A stretch of 23,945 nucleotides of DNA from Oscillospiraceae bacterium (GCA_028694405.1 JAQUTM010000011.1:1-23945); one strand, 5' to 3'; counted from the first letter of the stretch, positions 1-7,366 are shown. The notes: a model not told the origin generated them from the sequence alone. A program made the numbers and translations.

Positions 1-162
1 ATTGCTGCTGGTTAGCCCTGTTACTTCATCATAAAACTGTATGTAATAAGTAGCGGCGTTTGCAAGCAAAAGCAAAGGCGCCTGCCCTGCAAAGCCCGAG
101 GCCGTTACCAAAAGCGCAAGCACTGCCGCCGTTATTCTTTTTAGCACTGATTTCATTTTCAT
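1..162 (-). CDS. Secreted protein, N-terminal 54 residues only (runs off the window)
   Basis: The frame is open from ATG at 162 to the window edge. The N-terminus is a clear signal peptide: MKMKSVLKR with basic residues, a hydrophobic stretch rich in Ala/Leu/Val (about residues 11-33), and a probable cleavage site LANA-A near residue 36-37. The mature part begins ATYYIQFYDEVTG and is too short to identify. I chose ATG 162 over ATG 156 because an AAGGTGG ribosome binding site (174-180) lies about 9-11 bases upstream. It sits after the fliS terminator and has its own SigD-type promoter (223-248), which suggests that it is made with late flagellar genes. Exported adhesin, cell-wall or surface protein are all possible. 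Confidence 0.8.
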   Translation of the reverse strand, partial: MKMKSVLKRITAAVLALLVTASGFAGQAPLLLLANAATYYIQFYDEVTGLTSSN

Positions 163-222
163 ATTTTTACCGTCCACCTTGAAATTTACGCTTGTCAAAA
201 TGATAAACTATCTCTATATATT

Positions 223-248
223 TTATCGGTTACATTTCTTTAATCTTA
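223..248 (-). promoter_or_regulatory. SigD (sigma-28) promoter of the secreted protein gene
   Basis: On the minus strand TAAG (245-248) is followed by a 14-base spacer and ACCGATAA (223-230). This is 7 of 8 to the SigD -10 consensus GCCGATAA. The spacer length is the same as in the two flagellar promoters of this window (3658-3683 and 9837-9862). The predicted leader is about 55 bases, ending at the ribosome binding site near 174-180. Confidence 0.7.
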
Positions 249-310
249 ACATATCTGATTAAATTACACAATTTTTCCTTTTTTAACTTTTTTTGTTGTT
301 TTTTGCACAG

Positions 311-350
311 AAAAACAGACAGAGCCTGCTAGCGCTCTGCCTGTTTTTTT
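311..350 (-). terminator. Rho-independent terminator after fliS
   Basis: Inverted repeat 315-325 / 334-344 (11 bp with one mismatch, 8-base loop). It is followed on the minus strand by TTTTT, and has a T7 run on the plus side, so it could act in both directions. It separates fliS from the secreted-protein gene. Confidence 0.8.
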
Positions 351-363
351 GTCAACATAAATT

Positions 364-780
364 TTAGCCTGTTATGGCAAGCCCGCCGCCCTGCGCGGCA
401 CTTTGTCCGCCTACGCGTGCCAGCCTGTCTACCTGCACAAAGGTTTCCTTTAGCTCTTCTATCATGGGTAATATCTCTTTAAGAAGCGCTGCGTCCTTAC
501 GAACATTTGCCGTTACCAGCTGACGGATAAAAAAGTCATACAAAGCCGCAAGATTAGCCGATACCGGATATTTTTTATCAAGCGTTGCCGATAGATAGTT
601 TAAAATCTTTTGTGCTTTTTGCAAAGCCGTGTTGGTTGCCTTTATGTCGTTTTTTTCAATGGTCACAATGGCGTTGTTTATCTGCTTTGCTGTTTCTTCG
701 TACAGCTTCACCAGCATTTCGCCGTGTGTCATCGTCATGACAGATTGTTCTGTATAACGGTTGTAGGGGTTATATGCCAT
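364..780 (-). CDS. fliS: Flagellin export chaperone FliS
   Basis: 138 residues, normal for FliS. It binds the C-terminus of flagellin in the cytoplasm, keeps it unpolymerised and hands it to the export gate. The sequence begins MAYNPYNRYTEQSVMTMTHGE, the typical FliS N-terminus (A-Y-x-x-Y-x-x-x-x-V), followed by the four-helix-bundle pattern with LVKLYEETAKQINNA and a conserved YDFFIRQLVTAN segment. The C-terminus is a flexible Gly/Ala/Gln-rich tail. I start it at ATG 780, because the GTG nine bases upstream (789) lies inside the ribosome binding site GAGGTGA. It follows fliD by 27 bases and is probably co-transcribed with it from the SigD promoter at 3658-3683. Confidence 0.95.
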   Translation of the reverse strand: MAYNPYNRYTEQSVMTMTHGEMLVKLYEETAKQINNAIVTIEKNDIKATNTALQKAQKILNYLSATLDKKYPVSANLAALYDFFIRQLVTANVRKDAALLKEILPMIEELKETFVQVDRLARVGGQSAAQGGGLAITG

Positions 781-807
781 TTTAATCACCTCATATTACA
801 GCACTAT

Positions 808-3591
808 TTAGCCAAACTGGGACGTTATCCAAGAGCTTTGCTGGTTCATGTTACTGATAATTTGTTCCATTGCGTTAAATTTTGCCCAGTAGCGGTCGTA
901 CTCACTCTCATAAGTATCTTCCAGCTTAGAAAGCGTGGTTTTAATAGATTTAATTTGTTTATAAATGGTACTGGTGGTATCGGCAGAGTTGGAGCCTGCC
1001 ATTTGTACAAGTGTACCAAGATTAGCCGCGCTGTTGCTGGTAGCTTTGGTAATTGCACTATCCAACATGGTTGCCAAGCCTTTTTCCGAATCGGTAAACA
1101 GCTTTTGCACATCTGTCATATTTTCGGCTATTTTTGACTTTAAGTCCTCTTTGCTGGAAATGCTTAAATTGTCTTTTGTACCAAAATAGCTGGTGGTAAT
1201 ACCCAAATCATATAAGGCAATGTTGCCTCCCTCGGGTTTGGTGTAAAGGGTGTTGCGCAAATTGCCCATTATGGTTGTCAGGGTAGAGTCGTTGCGCAGT
1301 AAGCCCTCTTTGGATTTTTTCTCCCAAAGCTCAATTTCGCGGTCACTCATTTCCTCTTTTTGGGCACTGGTTAAGGGCAAGTAGCTCTTGTAATTTGCAT
1401 CTGCGTCCAAAAGCTCATTCATAGAGTTTACCAGTGTATTGTAGTCCTCAACAAAGCTTACAAGGGCATTGTACACCTTTTCGGTGTCTTGAGATACAGT
1501 AACAGTAGAAGTATCGGTGGAATCGGCAGTAAGGGTAAAGCTTACACCGTCTACCGTAAAGTTATTTGTGGCACGCTCTATCTCTACGCCGTTAATGGTA
1601 GCTTTTGCATTACTGCCTGTGGTAACAACCTGCAAAGCAGTGGCATCGGTTACGCCAATTTGCCCCGTGGTTTGTCCAAACAGCTTGCCACTTGCATCGG
1701 TAAAGGTCATGGGAATCTCTACACCCGCTATTTTTATAAAGGCACTGCCCGGCTCAAAGGTGGCAACATCTGCCGCAGAAGCATTACCTGTAGCCGCTTT
1801 GTTGGCATTGTTAATGGCTGTTGTAAGCTGTTCTAAGGTCATATCGGCGGTGGCGGTAACGGTTTGGGTGTTTGCACCGCTGCCAAGGGTAAAGGACACG
1901 CCTTCTGTAATGCCAAGCTGTGCCAAGGTGGTGCTTTGGCTTGGCTTTGTGGTGTAGCCAATAGCCTCTAAGCTGTTATCGGTTATGCTAACCTTATCGG
2001 CATATTCACCCATGGCGCTTAAGCTGACGCTGCTGCCCGTAAGCGTAAAGCTAACCGGGCTTTCCTCACCCTCGGCTACGCCAAGCTCTTTGGCAATGGC
2101 AGCATTTAAGCTTTCTACAAAAGCGGCTGCGCCCTCGGCGCCCGTTGCCGTAACAGCGTCTATTTTTAAGGATTTTTGCGTGCCGTTAATGGTTAAATTT
2201 ACAGTACCACCCTTGTACGAAAACGCATCTATATCTGCTATTTGGGCGGTTAAACCCGCGGTTTCTTTTTTAAGCTCTTTGCCAATAACGTTGCCGGAGC
2301 CTGCCGCCCCAAACATAGCCGTCATTAAATTGCCCTGGGTTTGCTCTATGGTAAAACCGTTTGCATTTTCGCCTGTGCTTTTTGCCTCGATGGAAAAACG
2401 GTCTGTAAGAGCCGAATAAGTAACCTTAACACCTGCACTGCTGTTGTTAATTTCATTCATAACGCTGGTAAGGCTGCGGTCAGCACTAATGCTGAACTCT
2501 ACACCGTTAATGCTGAATTTTTGCAAATCGCCCACAACAGGGGTTTTAAAGTTATTGGAAGAAATGGCTGTGGTAAGCGACAATTTATTTGATATACCCG
2601 ATTGAATGCCTATGGCGCTCATAACATCGGCACCGCCTGTAAGGGTAATTTGGCGGGTGGTGTTAGAGCTTGTAGAGGTGTCAAAGCCAAACTCTATTTT
2701 GCCGCTTGTGGCCGTTACCATAATGCCGCCGCCAAATGCGTCAGCTATATTGGTTTGCAGCTGCTGTGCCAAGGTGTCGGCGTCTGTAGCAGTGAGCGGG
2801 TTAAACGAAATAGATTTTTTTACACCGTCAACGGTGACATCTATACTGGGTAAAACCTGGTTTTGGGTGGGGGTAAGCTCTATGGCGCCGGTGCCTTTTT
2901 TACCGGTGCCGCCCACGGCGCTTAAAGCCGTAGAATTACCGCTTACCGAAACAGCGGCGCTGCTGTCGGTTGCCGAAACAGTAATTTTACCGTTTAAAAA
3001 TACAGCAGTTGCACCTACGCCTTTTGCTTGAAACGCCTGATTCAGTACCTGTTCTACCTCGCTGTTTGACTTACCTGCAAGAGAGCTTAGCTTAACCGCA
3101 ACTTCATTATCGCCAACGGTAATTTTAAGGGCGTTGGCATCACTTTCCAAGTTTGCCTGCAAAGCTGCCAGCTTTTGAGCACTTACAGTACCACTCAGCT
3201 TGCCTGTGGCGTTTACTGCCGATGTCTCTTTTTGCGCCTTAGCGGTGGTAACCTTGCTTACGGTAAAGCTGCCGCCTTGGGCAGAGGTGCTTGCGGTAAC
3301 TTTATAGGCCGACGAGGTTGTGGTTGCCGACATGGAGTTATACAGCGCACTGGAAATGAGGTTGGTGTCGGGGTTAGAATAGCTGAAAAACTTTGTTTGA
3401 AAGGATTTGATTTTTGCAGCAATCTCCCGATACATGGTTTGTTTATATTCCAGTTGGGTTTTCTTTTGATTTTGTTTGTCAATTTTAGACTGTGTGCCGG
3501 CCAGCAAAGCATCTACCATGCTCTCGGTATCCAAGCCGGAAACAAGCCCCGAAAGCCCGTTACTGGAAGCACTTAGCGAGTTAATAGCCAT
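808..3591 (-). CDS. fliD: Flagellar filament cap protein FliD, unusually long
   Basis: 927 residues; most FliD proteins have about 450-700. FliD forms the cap at the filament tip and guides flagellin assembly. The N-terminal FliD_N domain (about residues 12-115) has the motif GLSGLVSGLDTESMVDALL and a coiled coil (about 35-70). The FliD_C domain is about 665-915 and ends in a heptad-rich helix (KQIKSIKTTLSKLEDTYESE). Between them lies a long Ser/Thr/Ala/Gly-rich region of about 550 residues made of at least five related beta modules (roughly 153-227, 235-345, 355-440, 455-545, 560-660). One resembles a flagellin-IN motif (FSINGVEFSISADRSLTSVM). The modules probably form outward-facing domains. 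AAGGAGGAG at 3598-3606 supports the start. Confidence 0.95.
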   Translation of the reverse strand: MAINSLSASSNGLSGLVSGLDTESMVDALLAGTQSKIDKQNQKKTQLEYKQTMYREIAAKIKSFQTKFFSYSNPDTNLISSALYNSMSATTTSSAYKVTASTSAQGGSFTVSKVTTAKAQKETSAVNATGKLSGTVSAQKLAALQANLESDANALKITVGDNEVAVKLSSLAGKSNSEVEQVLNQAFQAKGVGATAVFLNGKITVSATDSSAAVSVSGNSTALSAVGGTGKKGTGAIELTPTQNQVLPSIDVTVDGVKKSISFNPLTATDADTLAQQLQTNIADAFGGGIMVTATSGKIEFGFDTSTSSNTTRQITLTGGADVMSAIGIQSGISNKLSLTTAISSNNFKTPVVGDLQKFSINGVEFSISADRSLTSVMNEINNSSAGVKVTYSALTDRFSIEAKSTGENANGFTIEQTQGNLMTAMFGAAGSGNVIGKELKKETAGLTAQIADIDAFSYKGGTVNLTINGTQKSLKIDAVTATGAEGAAAFVESLNAAIAKELGVAEGEESPVSFTLTGSSVSLSAMGEYADKVSITDNSLEAIGYTTKPSQSTTLAQLGITEGVSFTLGSGANTQTVTATADMTLEQLTTAINNANKAATGNASAADVATFEPGSAFIKIAGVEIPMTFTDASGKLFGQTTGQIGVTDATALQVVTTGSNAKATINGVEIERATNNFTVDGVSFTLTADSTDTSTVTVSQDTEKVYNALVSFVEDYNTLVNSMNELLDADANYKSYLPLTSAQKEEMSDREIELWEKKSKEGLLRNDSTLTTIMGNLRNTLYTKPEGGNIALYDLGITTSYFGTKDNLSISSKEDLKSKIAENMTDVQKLFTDSEKGLATMLDSAITKATSNSAANLGTLVQMAGSNSADTTSTIYKQIKSIKTTLSKLEDTYESEYDRYWAKFNAMEQIISNMNQQSSWITSQFG

Positions 3592-3657
3592 ATAAACTCC
3601 TCCTTATATATAAAAGTAAACCGCATAAAAGCAGAATTTTTTATTTCTCTGTTAAAT

Positions 3658-3683
3658 AAATCGGCAGCTTTTTGCAAAAATTA
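3658..3683 (-). promoter_or_regulatory. SigD (sigma-28) promoter of fliD-fliS
   Basis: On the minus strand TAAT (3680-3683), a 14-base spacer and GCCGATTT (3658-3665). The -10 matches the SigD consensus GCCGATAA/T closely. It lies between the chaperone-like gene and fliD and would give a leader of about 60 bases. fliD can therefore be transcribed independently of the gene upstream. Confidence 0.75.
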
Positions 3684-3700
3684 AGCTTTTTTGCAAAATA

Positions 3701-4177
3701 TTATGCTTTTTTGTTGCTTATGGTTAAAGCGCCGTCATCTTCACCAGGCGTTAAGTTGGTTAAGTAGCGCACAATTTTAGGGGTGTTTTTCTTTTCTACC
3801 AACTGTGCCTTTGCCTCGTCACGCTCGTTCTGTGCCCGCTGGATAATTTGGCTGTTTAAACCGGTAATGTAATTTATCTGGGCAAAAATTTGCTGTACTG
3901 CCGCAAACACCGGCTTAAACTCTGCGGGTACGTCGCTGTAATTGGGGTGCAGCAGCAAAATTTCTTTTAAAAGTGCCTGCTGGGGGTGCGCGGCACAAAT
4001 ATCGTTTATTTTTTTGTTTATGGCGTCTATCTCATTTGCCAATGCCTCACGTTTTGTGATATAATCAGTCATAATCTCACTGTCACATTCCAGTAATATT
4101 TGGGTGTATTGCTTATATGTTTCAAACTGCTGCTGTTTTTGTGAAAGCAGCTGTAGCAGCTGGGTCGTGACGTCCAT
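3701..4177 (-). CDS. FliT/FlgN-like flagellar export chaperone (putative)
   Basis: 158 residues, almost entirely helical. Residues 1-60 are Gln- and Lys-rich with heptads (LLQLLSQKQQQFETYKQYTQ), and a second helical hairpin is at about 88-130 (FAAVQQIFAQINYITGLNSQIIQRA). This architecture, its size and its place directly upstream of fliD-fliS fit a FliT- or FlgN-type chaperone that delivers cap or hook-filament junction proteins to the export apparatus. There is no sequence signature strong enough to give a symbol. I start it at ATG 4177, which is preceded by AAGGAG; the frame stays open upstream to 4261, but that part overlaps the neighbouring divergent gene. The 73-base gap to that gene must hold both promoters, and I saw none that is convincing. 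Confidence 0.6.
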   Translation of the reverse strand: MDVTTQLLQLLSQKQQQFETYKQYTQILLECDSEIMTDYITKREALANEIDAINKKINDICAAHPQQALLKEILLLHPNYSDVPAEFKPVFAAVQQIFAQINYITGLNSQIIQRAQNERDEAKAQLVEKKNTPKIVRYLTNLTPGEDDGALTISNKKA

Positions 4178-4250
4178 TTGTTTTTCTCCTTTTATTATAA
4201 AAATAATTTCATTTATAGATTTTTCTACTGTCGAAGGGAGCCGACCGCGA

Positions 4251-4868
4251 ATGAACCCCATTTATTTTTCTGCCGTTTTAAAAATTCAAAAAGGTGAAGT
4301 GCTGGAGCTTGGCCAAGCCTATTTAGAAGAAGAGGAAAACGCTGTTAATTTTTGCAGCGAATTTGTACCGCTGTTAAAGCTGGGCACAACAGCTTATATC
4401 TACCGCACCTTGGGCGACAAGGAAATGGAATGTTTTACAGGGCGGGTTTACCTCTCCTCGCGCAAACGGCTGCAAATTGTAGATGTAAGCCCTGATATTA
4501 TGCAAGCGGCACGCAGCCTGTTTGACGTAAACGTAAACCTAGCCACAGAGCTGTACCTTGCACCCGGCCGCAGCGCCCATTTTAAAACAGAAAAAGCAGA
4601 AAAAATCTCCGGATTTGTGCGGTATCTGTCTACCGATACCGTTAAAATATGTACCATGGAATTTGTGGACAAAGGCCAATATTTGATGTTTAGTGCCGAA
4701 GGCATGAGCTTAATGCTAGACCATATGCTGGTGCTTGTGCGTGAGCGCACCCTGCTTATGCGTAACTCTGCCATTTTAATTTGTGACATTGTATCGCTAA
4801 GCGCCCAAAACCGAGAGGCCTTAAACCATTTTTTGGCATGCAAAAAGAAAAGCAGCACCAAACCTTAA
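4251..4868 (+). CDS. Uncharacterised cytoplasmic protein, possibly degenerate PilZ-like
   Basis: 205 residues, no signal peptide or membrane segment. It has two beta-rich halves: about 1-105 (LGTTAYIYRTLGDKEMECFTGRVYL) and about 115-165 (EKISGFVRYLSTDTVKICTMEF), then a helical end (about 165-205). The layout is reminiscent of YcgR/PilZ flagellar brake proteins, but the RxxxR and D/NxSxxG cyclic-di-GMP motifs are not visible, so PilZ is only a guess. ATG 4251 follows AAGGGAG (4234-4240). It is the only plus-strand gene inside the minus-strand flagellar block. It overlaps the end of csrA tail to tail, and both stop codons lie in the loop of a shared terminator hairpin. Confidence 0.6.
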   Translation: MNPIYFSAVLKIQKGEVLELGQAYLEEEENAVNFCSEFVPLLKLGTTAYIYRTLGDKEMECFTGRVYLSSRKRLQIVDVSPDIMQAARSLFDVNVNLATELYLAPGRSAHFKTEKAEKISGFVRYLSTDTVKICTMEFVDKGQYLMFSAEGMSLMLDHMLVLVRERTLLMRNSAILICDIVSLSAQNREALNHFLACKKKSSTKP

Positions 4869-4890
4869 GGGTTTGGTGTTTTGTTTTTTT
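4856..4890 (+). terminator. Terminator shared by two convergent genes, stop codons in its loop
   Basis: A perfect 9-bp stem (4856-4864 with 4870-4878) and a five-base loop TTAAG are followed on the plus strand by TTTTG and T7. The plus-strand gene stops at 4866-4868 and csrA on the minus strand stops at 4865-4867, so both stops lie in or at the loop. On the minus side the hairpin is followed by CTGCTTTTCTTTTT, a weaker tail, so it may end both transcripts. Confidence 0.8.
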
Positions 4891-5119
4891 CTTTTTGCTT
4901 TAAATTGGCCGCCAAGCTGCGCAGCGCGGTTTTGTCGGCGGCGGCAACAGCTTCCAGGTTACTGGTTTTTACCTGTACCAGCTCATCGCGCAGCACGCTC
5001 ATTTGGCGCGGTGCCTCAATGCCTATTTTCACCTTGTCGCCCGAAACCTCTGTTATGGTAATGTGAATATCTTCTCCAATATGAAAGGTTTGTCCGCTTT
5101 TGCGGCTTAAAATTAACAT
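4865..5119 (-). CDS. csrA: Carbon storage regulator CsrA
   Basis: 84 residues, slightly longer than the usual 60-75. CsrA dimers bind GGA motifs in mRNA leaders and block translation; in Bacillus the main target is the flagellin mRNA, and FliW sequesters CsrA. The N-terminus MLILSRKSGQTFHIGEDI and the loop GIEAPRQMSVLRDEL are characteristic, including the conserved Arg in the RNA-binding segment. The last about 25 residues are a Lys/Asn-rich extension. The start codon overlaps the fliW stop by 7 bases, and the ribosome binding site ACAGGAGGA (5126-5134) lies within fliW, so translation of the pair is probably coupled. Confidence 0.97.
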   Translation of the reverse strand: MLILSRKSGQTFHIGEDIHITITEVSGDKVKIGIEAPRQMSVLRDELVQVKTSNLEAVAAADKTALRSLAANLKQKEKNKTPNP

Positions 5120-5550
5120 GTGGTATCCTCCTGTGGCATTAGCATGGCTTTAAGCGGATAATTGTCCTCCAGCACAACCTGCCCTGCCAGCTTTTTGTGG
5201 GGATTGATTACAACGGGGCTTTTTAGGTTAACCGTTGCGTCCTGGGGGTTTTGAGGGATAACCGTCAACACGCGGTACACGGCATCCTTGGGCTGTAGCT
5301 GCAAAGCGCACAGTGCCTCTGCCGGTAAGGCGGGGCAATAGCTTTCATCTGCCAACGCGGGGTCTGCCAAAATAAAGCAGACGTCGGCGTCGCTTACAGA
5401 TTGCAGCCAGCACAGTGCCTGTCCCATTTCATCATCATACAGCATTACAAATTTTGTGTATGCCTCAAACCCCAGTATGGGCAGTTTAAACTCTAAAATT
5501 TCACTTTCCAAAATTTCTATTTTTCCAAAGTCTCTTGTGTTTATGGTCAT
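5113..5550 (-). CDS. fliW: Flagellar assembly factor FliW
   Basis: 145 residues, standard FliW length. FliW binds either flagellin or CsrA, so that free flagellin level sets CsrA activity (partner-switching known from Bacillus). Typical motifs seen: the N-terminal FGKIEILESEILEFKLPILGFE segment, and a C-terminal region with VVINPHKKLAGQVVLEDNYPLK, matching the family's N-x-x-x-x-x-G-x-Q-V/I-V/I-L pattern. It is translated from ATG 5550 with AAGGGG just upstream, and overlaps csrA by 7 bases. A strong hairpin (5589-5647) separates it from the DUF6470 gene, so fliW-csrA may depend on readthrough or on a local promoter I could not find. Confidence 0.97.
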   Translation of the reverse strand: MTINTRDFGKIEILESEILEFKLPILGFEAYTKFVMLYDDEMGQALCWLQSVSDADVCFILADPALADESYCPALPAEALCALQLQPKDAVYRVLTVIPQNPQDATVNLKSPVVINPHKKLAGQVVLEDNYPLKAMLMPQEDTTC

Positions 5551-5588
5551 AAAATACCCCTTCGGCTTTCGCCTTTTAAATAATTAAA

Positions 5589-5647
5589 ATAAAAAAAGAG
5601 CGCTTTCCTCCTGTTACACTGTGGAAAACAAGCTGCTCTTTTTTGTC
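5589..5647 (-). terminator. Terminator or attenuator hairpin between the DUF6470 gene and fliW
   Basis: A perfect 10-bp outer stem (5592-5601 with 5635-5644) extends inward by four pairs (5602-5605 with 5630-5633) after one bulged base. On the minus strand it runs into T7, and it is A/T symmetric so it may work both ways. The large loop carries AACAGGAGGA (5606-5615 region), the same sequence found at the flgK and csrA ribosome binding sites, but with no start codon behind it. Confidence 0.75.
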
Positions 5648-5667
5648 ATACCCTTTTGCATGGGCGG

Positions 5668-6273
5668 TTACACCGTTGCCTCATACTCGGGGTCTGCGCT
5701 GGCAGGTACATAAATGGGCTTGCCAACGTATTCAAATTTAATGGAATTGTACTGGGATATGTTAAGCTTAAAGGACGCCGGTACAAACTCTCGGCGCACT
5801 TGGCTTATGCTCCAGTCAAATTGCAGCTTGGCCTGCTGGTAGTTTATTTCGGCACCGCCGCCTGTAAATGAGGTTTCAATGGCGGCAAGCGGTGTAACAG
5901 CCAAATTACCGCCGCTTAAGCGCTGCATAGCTTGGTTGTAGTAAGCATCTGCCAAAGTAGTGCCTTTGTTTTCTATATGGCGGATTTGGTTGCCAATGGC
6001 GGCATATGCCTCGGTGGCCTCTGCCGCCGCCTGTACACTGCGCTGAGCCCACTCACCGTTTACCTCTGCAGTGCCTTTGTAGCCCAGCGTGCTGCGAAAT
6101 TGGGTACTGTCCTGCCTAATTTGGGCTTGGCTTTGCCTAATTTGCAGGTTGCCACCTGTTTTTTGCATGGTATGCTTGGGCATTTGGGCCGTATCCTGGG
6201 GTTTCAGCTGTGCGTGCTGCATTTTATATTCATATTTTAAAGGCACTACTGTGTATTCTAACAATGATTTCAT
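5668..6273 (-). CDS. DUF6470 (YviE-type) flagellar-cluster protein
   Basis: 201 residues, no signal peptide or membrane segment. It belongs to the family of Bacillus subtilis YviE, which sits in the same place between flgL and fliW; the molecular function is unknown. The segment GGNLQIRQSQAQIRQDSTQF (about 40-60) matches the family's opening motif, and the middle is Ala/Gln-rich helical (about 78-120). The C-terminal half has beta-type patterns ending in FEYVGKPIYVPASADPEYEATV. ATG 6273 has GAGGTGA eight bases upstream. The gap to flgL is 29 bases, so it is in the flgM operon. Its constant link to flagellar genes suggests a role in filament assembly or export control; that is inference. Confidence 0.85.
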   Translation of the reverse strand: MKSLLEYTVVPLKYEYKMQHAQLKPQDTAQMPKHTMQKTGGNLQIRQSQAQIRQDSTQFRSTLGYKGTAEVNGEWAQRSVQAAAEATEAYAAIGNQIRHIENKGTTLADAYYNQAMQRLSGGNLAVTPLAAIETSFTGGGAEINYQQAKLQFDWSISQVRREFVPASFKLNISQYNSIKFEYVGKPIYVPASADPEYEATV

Positions 6274-6302
6274 ACGTTTTCACCTCGACTGAAAGCCTTT
6301 AC

Positions 6303-7337
6303 CTAGCGCAGAAAATCAAAAATAGACTGCGGTAAAATTTTACTGCCCAGCTGCAAGGTAACGGTCCATGCCATCTCAAAGTTTTTGTTATACATAATTT
6401 CTTCGCTTAAGTCTACCCCTTCAATAGAGGTTTGAGAAGCCTTTAAATTCACCTCGTCATTTTCCAAGGTGGTTTTAATTTGGTCTGCAAAGCTGGTGGT
6501 GTTACCGATGTCGGTAATGTGCAGCAGCAAATTGGTGTGGGCTTTTTTTAGCGAGGATAAGTCTGTAGCCAGTGTCTCTGTATTACCCTCTTTAATATCC
6601 TGGCTTATTTTACCCAAAAGGCTGTGCAGGTTTTTGGGGTTGCCCGCAGCGTCTGTGCCAAACCCAAAAATCTCCGCGCCCGAAAGCGTACTTTTTATGG
6701 CTGTGCGGGTATCCACCTTGCCGTTTGCGGTTTCAAAGCCAAGACCGATGTCCAAATAGTTAGTGCCGTTATAGGAAATATCGGTAGTAGTACCGTCGCC
6801 GTTGTCTGTGGCAGGCTTGCCGTTGGCGTTTTCTACCATGTCATCAACAGCGGTGGCATTGCCGTTATAGATAAGCTTGCCTGTATCGTTTACCGTAAAG
6901 GGAGCGGTATTTTTCTCGTTACCGGCAGAGGCAAACAGATATTTATCGCCAAATTTGGCATTGGAAAGCGTTAGCACTTCCTCTTGCAAATTGGTAATTT
7001 CTCTGGAAATAATTTCGCGGTCCTCTGCGTTAACCGTACCGCTCATACCCTGTGTTACCTTGTCGGTAACGTTTTGGATTACGGTGTTTAAAGTGCGCAG
7101 GCTGTCCTCGGCGGCGGCAAAACGGTTTCTTGTGTCCTCTATGGTAGATTGATTGCGCTCATTATCGGTAAGCAGACGGCGAATACGCAAAGCGCGGTTG
7201 GCATCGGCAACATTTTCGCTTGCCTTGCTGAAAGAGCGCTGTGAGCTGAGCTTATCGTTGGATTTTGTTAAATTAGATAAATTTTTGTTCATGCCGCGCA
7301 AATAGTTGCGGGTAAGCATATTGTTGGTAATGCGCAT
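6303..7337 (-). CDS. flgL: Flagellar hook-filament junction protein FlgL (HAP3)
   Basis: 344 residues, within the family range. FlgL forms the second junction ring between hook and filament. Flagellin-like N-terminal helices are evident: MRITNNMLTRNYLRGMNKNL, then KLSSQRSFSKASENVADANRA, and EEVLTLSNAKFGDKYLFA (about residues 117-134). The middle (about 140-245) is a variable beta domain. The C-terminal helix region ends in WTVTLQLGSKILPQSIFDFL, as expected for a polymerising D0 helix. ATG 7337 follows AACAGGAGG (7346-7354). A hairpin (7367-7385) lies between the flgK stop and this ribosome binding site. Confidence 0.95.
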   Translation of the reverse strand: MRITNNMLTRNYLRGMNKNLSNLTKSNDKLSSQRSFSKASENVADANRALRIRRLLTDNERNQSTIEDTRNRFAAAEDSLRTLNTVIQNVTDKVTQGMSGTVNAEDREIISREITNLQEEVLTLSNAKFGDKYLFASAGNEKNTAPFTVNDTGKLIYNGNATAVDDMVENANGKPATDNGDGTTTDISYNGTNYLDIGLGFETANGKVDTRTAIKSTLSGAEIFGFGTDAAGNPKNLHSLLGKISQDIKEGNTETLATDLSSLKKAHTNLLLHITDIGNTTSFADQIKTTLENDEVNLKASQTSIEGVDLSEEIMYNKNFEMAWTVTLQLGSKILPQSIFDFLR

Positions 7338-7366
7338 AAGTACAACCTCCTGTTAAATGCTTTTAG

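Noticed and set aside
781..789. GTG start for fliS at 789
   Set aside because: The GTG is part of the ribosome binding site GAGGTGA that serves ATG 780.
965..3031. Several long open frames on the plus strand opposite fliD (e.g. 1517-1957, 1985-2419, 2606-3031)
   Set aside because: They are antisense shadows of the skewed Ala/Thr/Ser-rich fliD codons, have no ribosome binding sites, and their translations are low-complexity.
3672..3697. Hairpin TTGCAAAAA/TTTTTGCAA before fliD
   Set aside because: AT-only apart from one GC per arm, and it overlaps the SigD promoter; not credible as a terminator.
4190..4200. TATAAT-like sequence upstream of the chaperone-like gene
   Set aside because: It would start transcription inside the ribosome binding site and has no matching -35.
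5551..5580. SigD-like GCCGAAGG before fliW
   Set aside because: Only 6/8 in the -10, a poor -35, and transcription would begin at the start codon.
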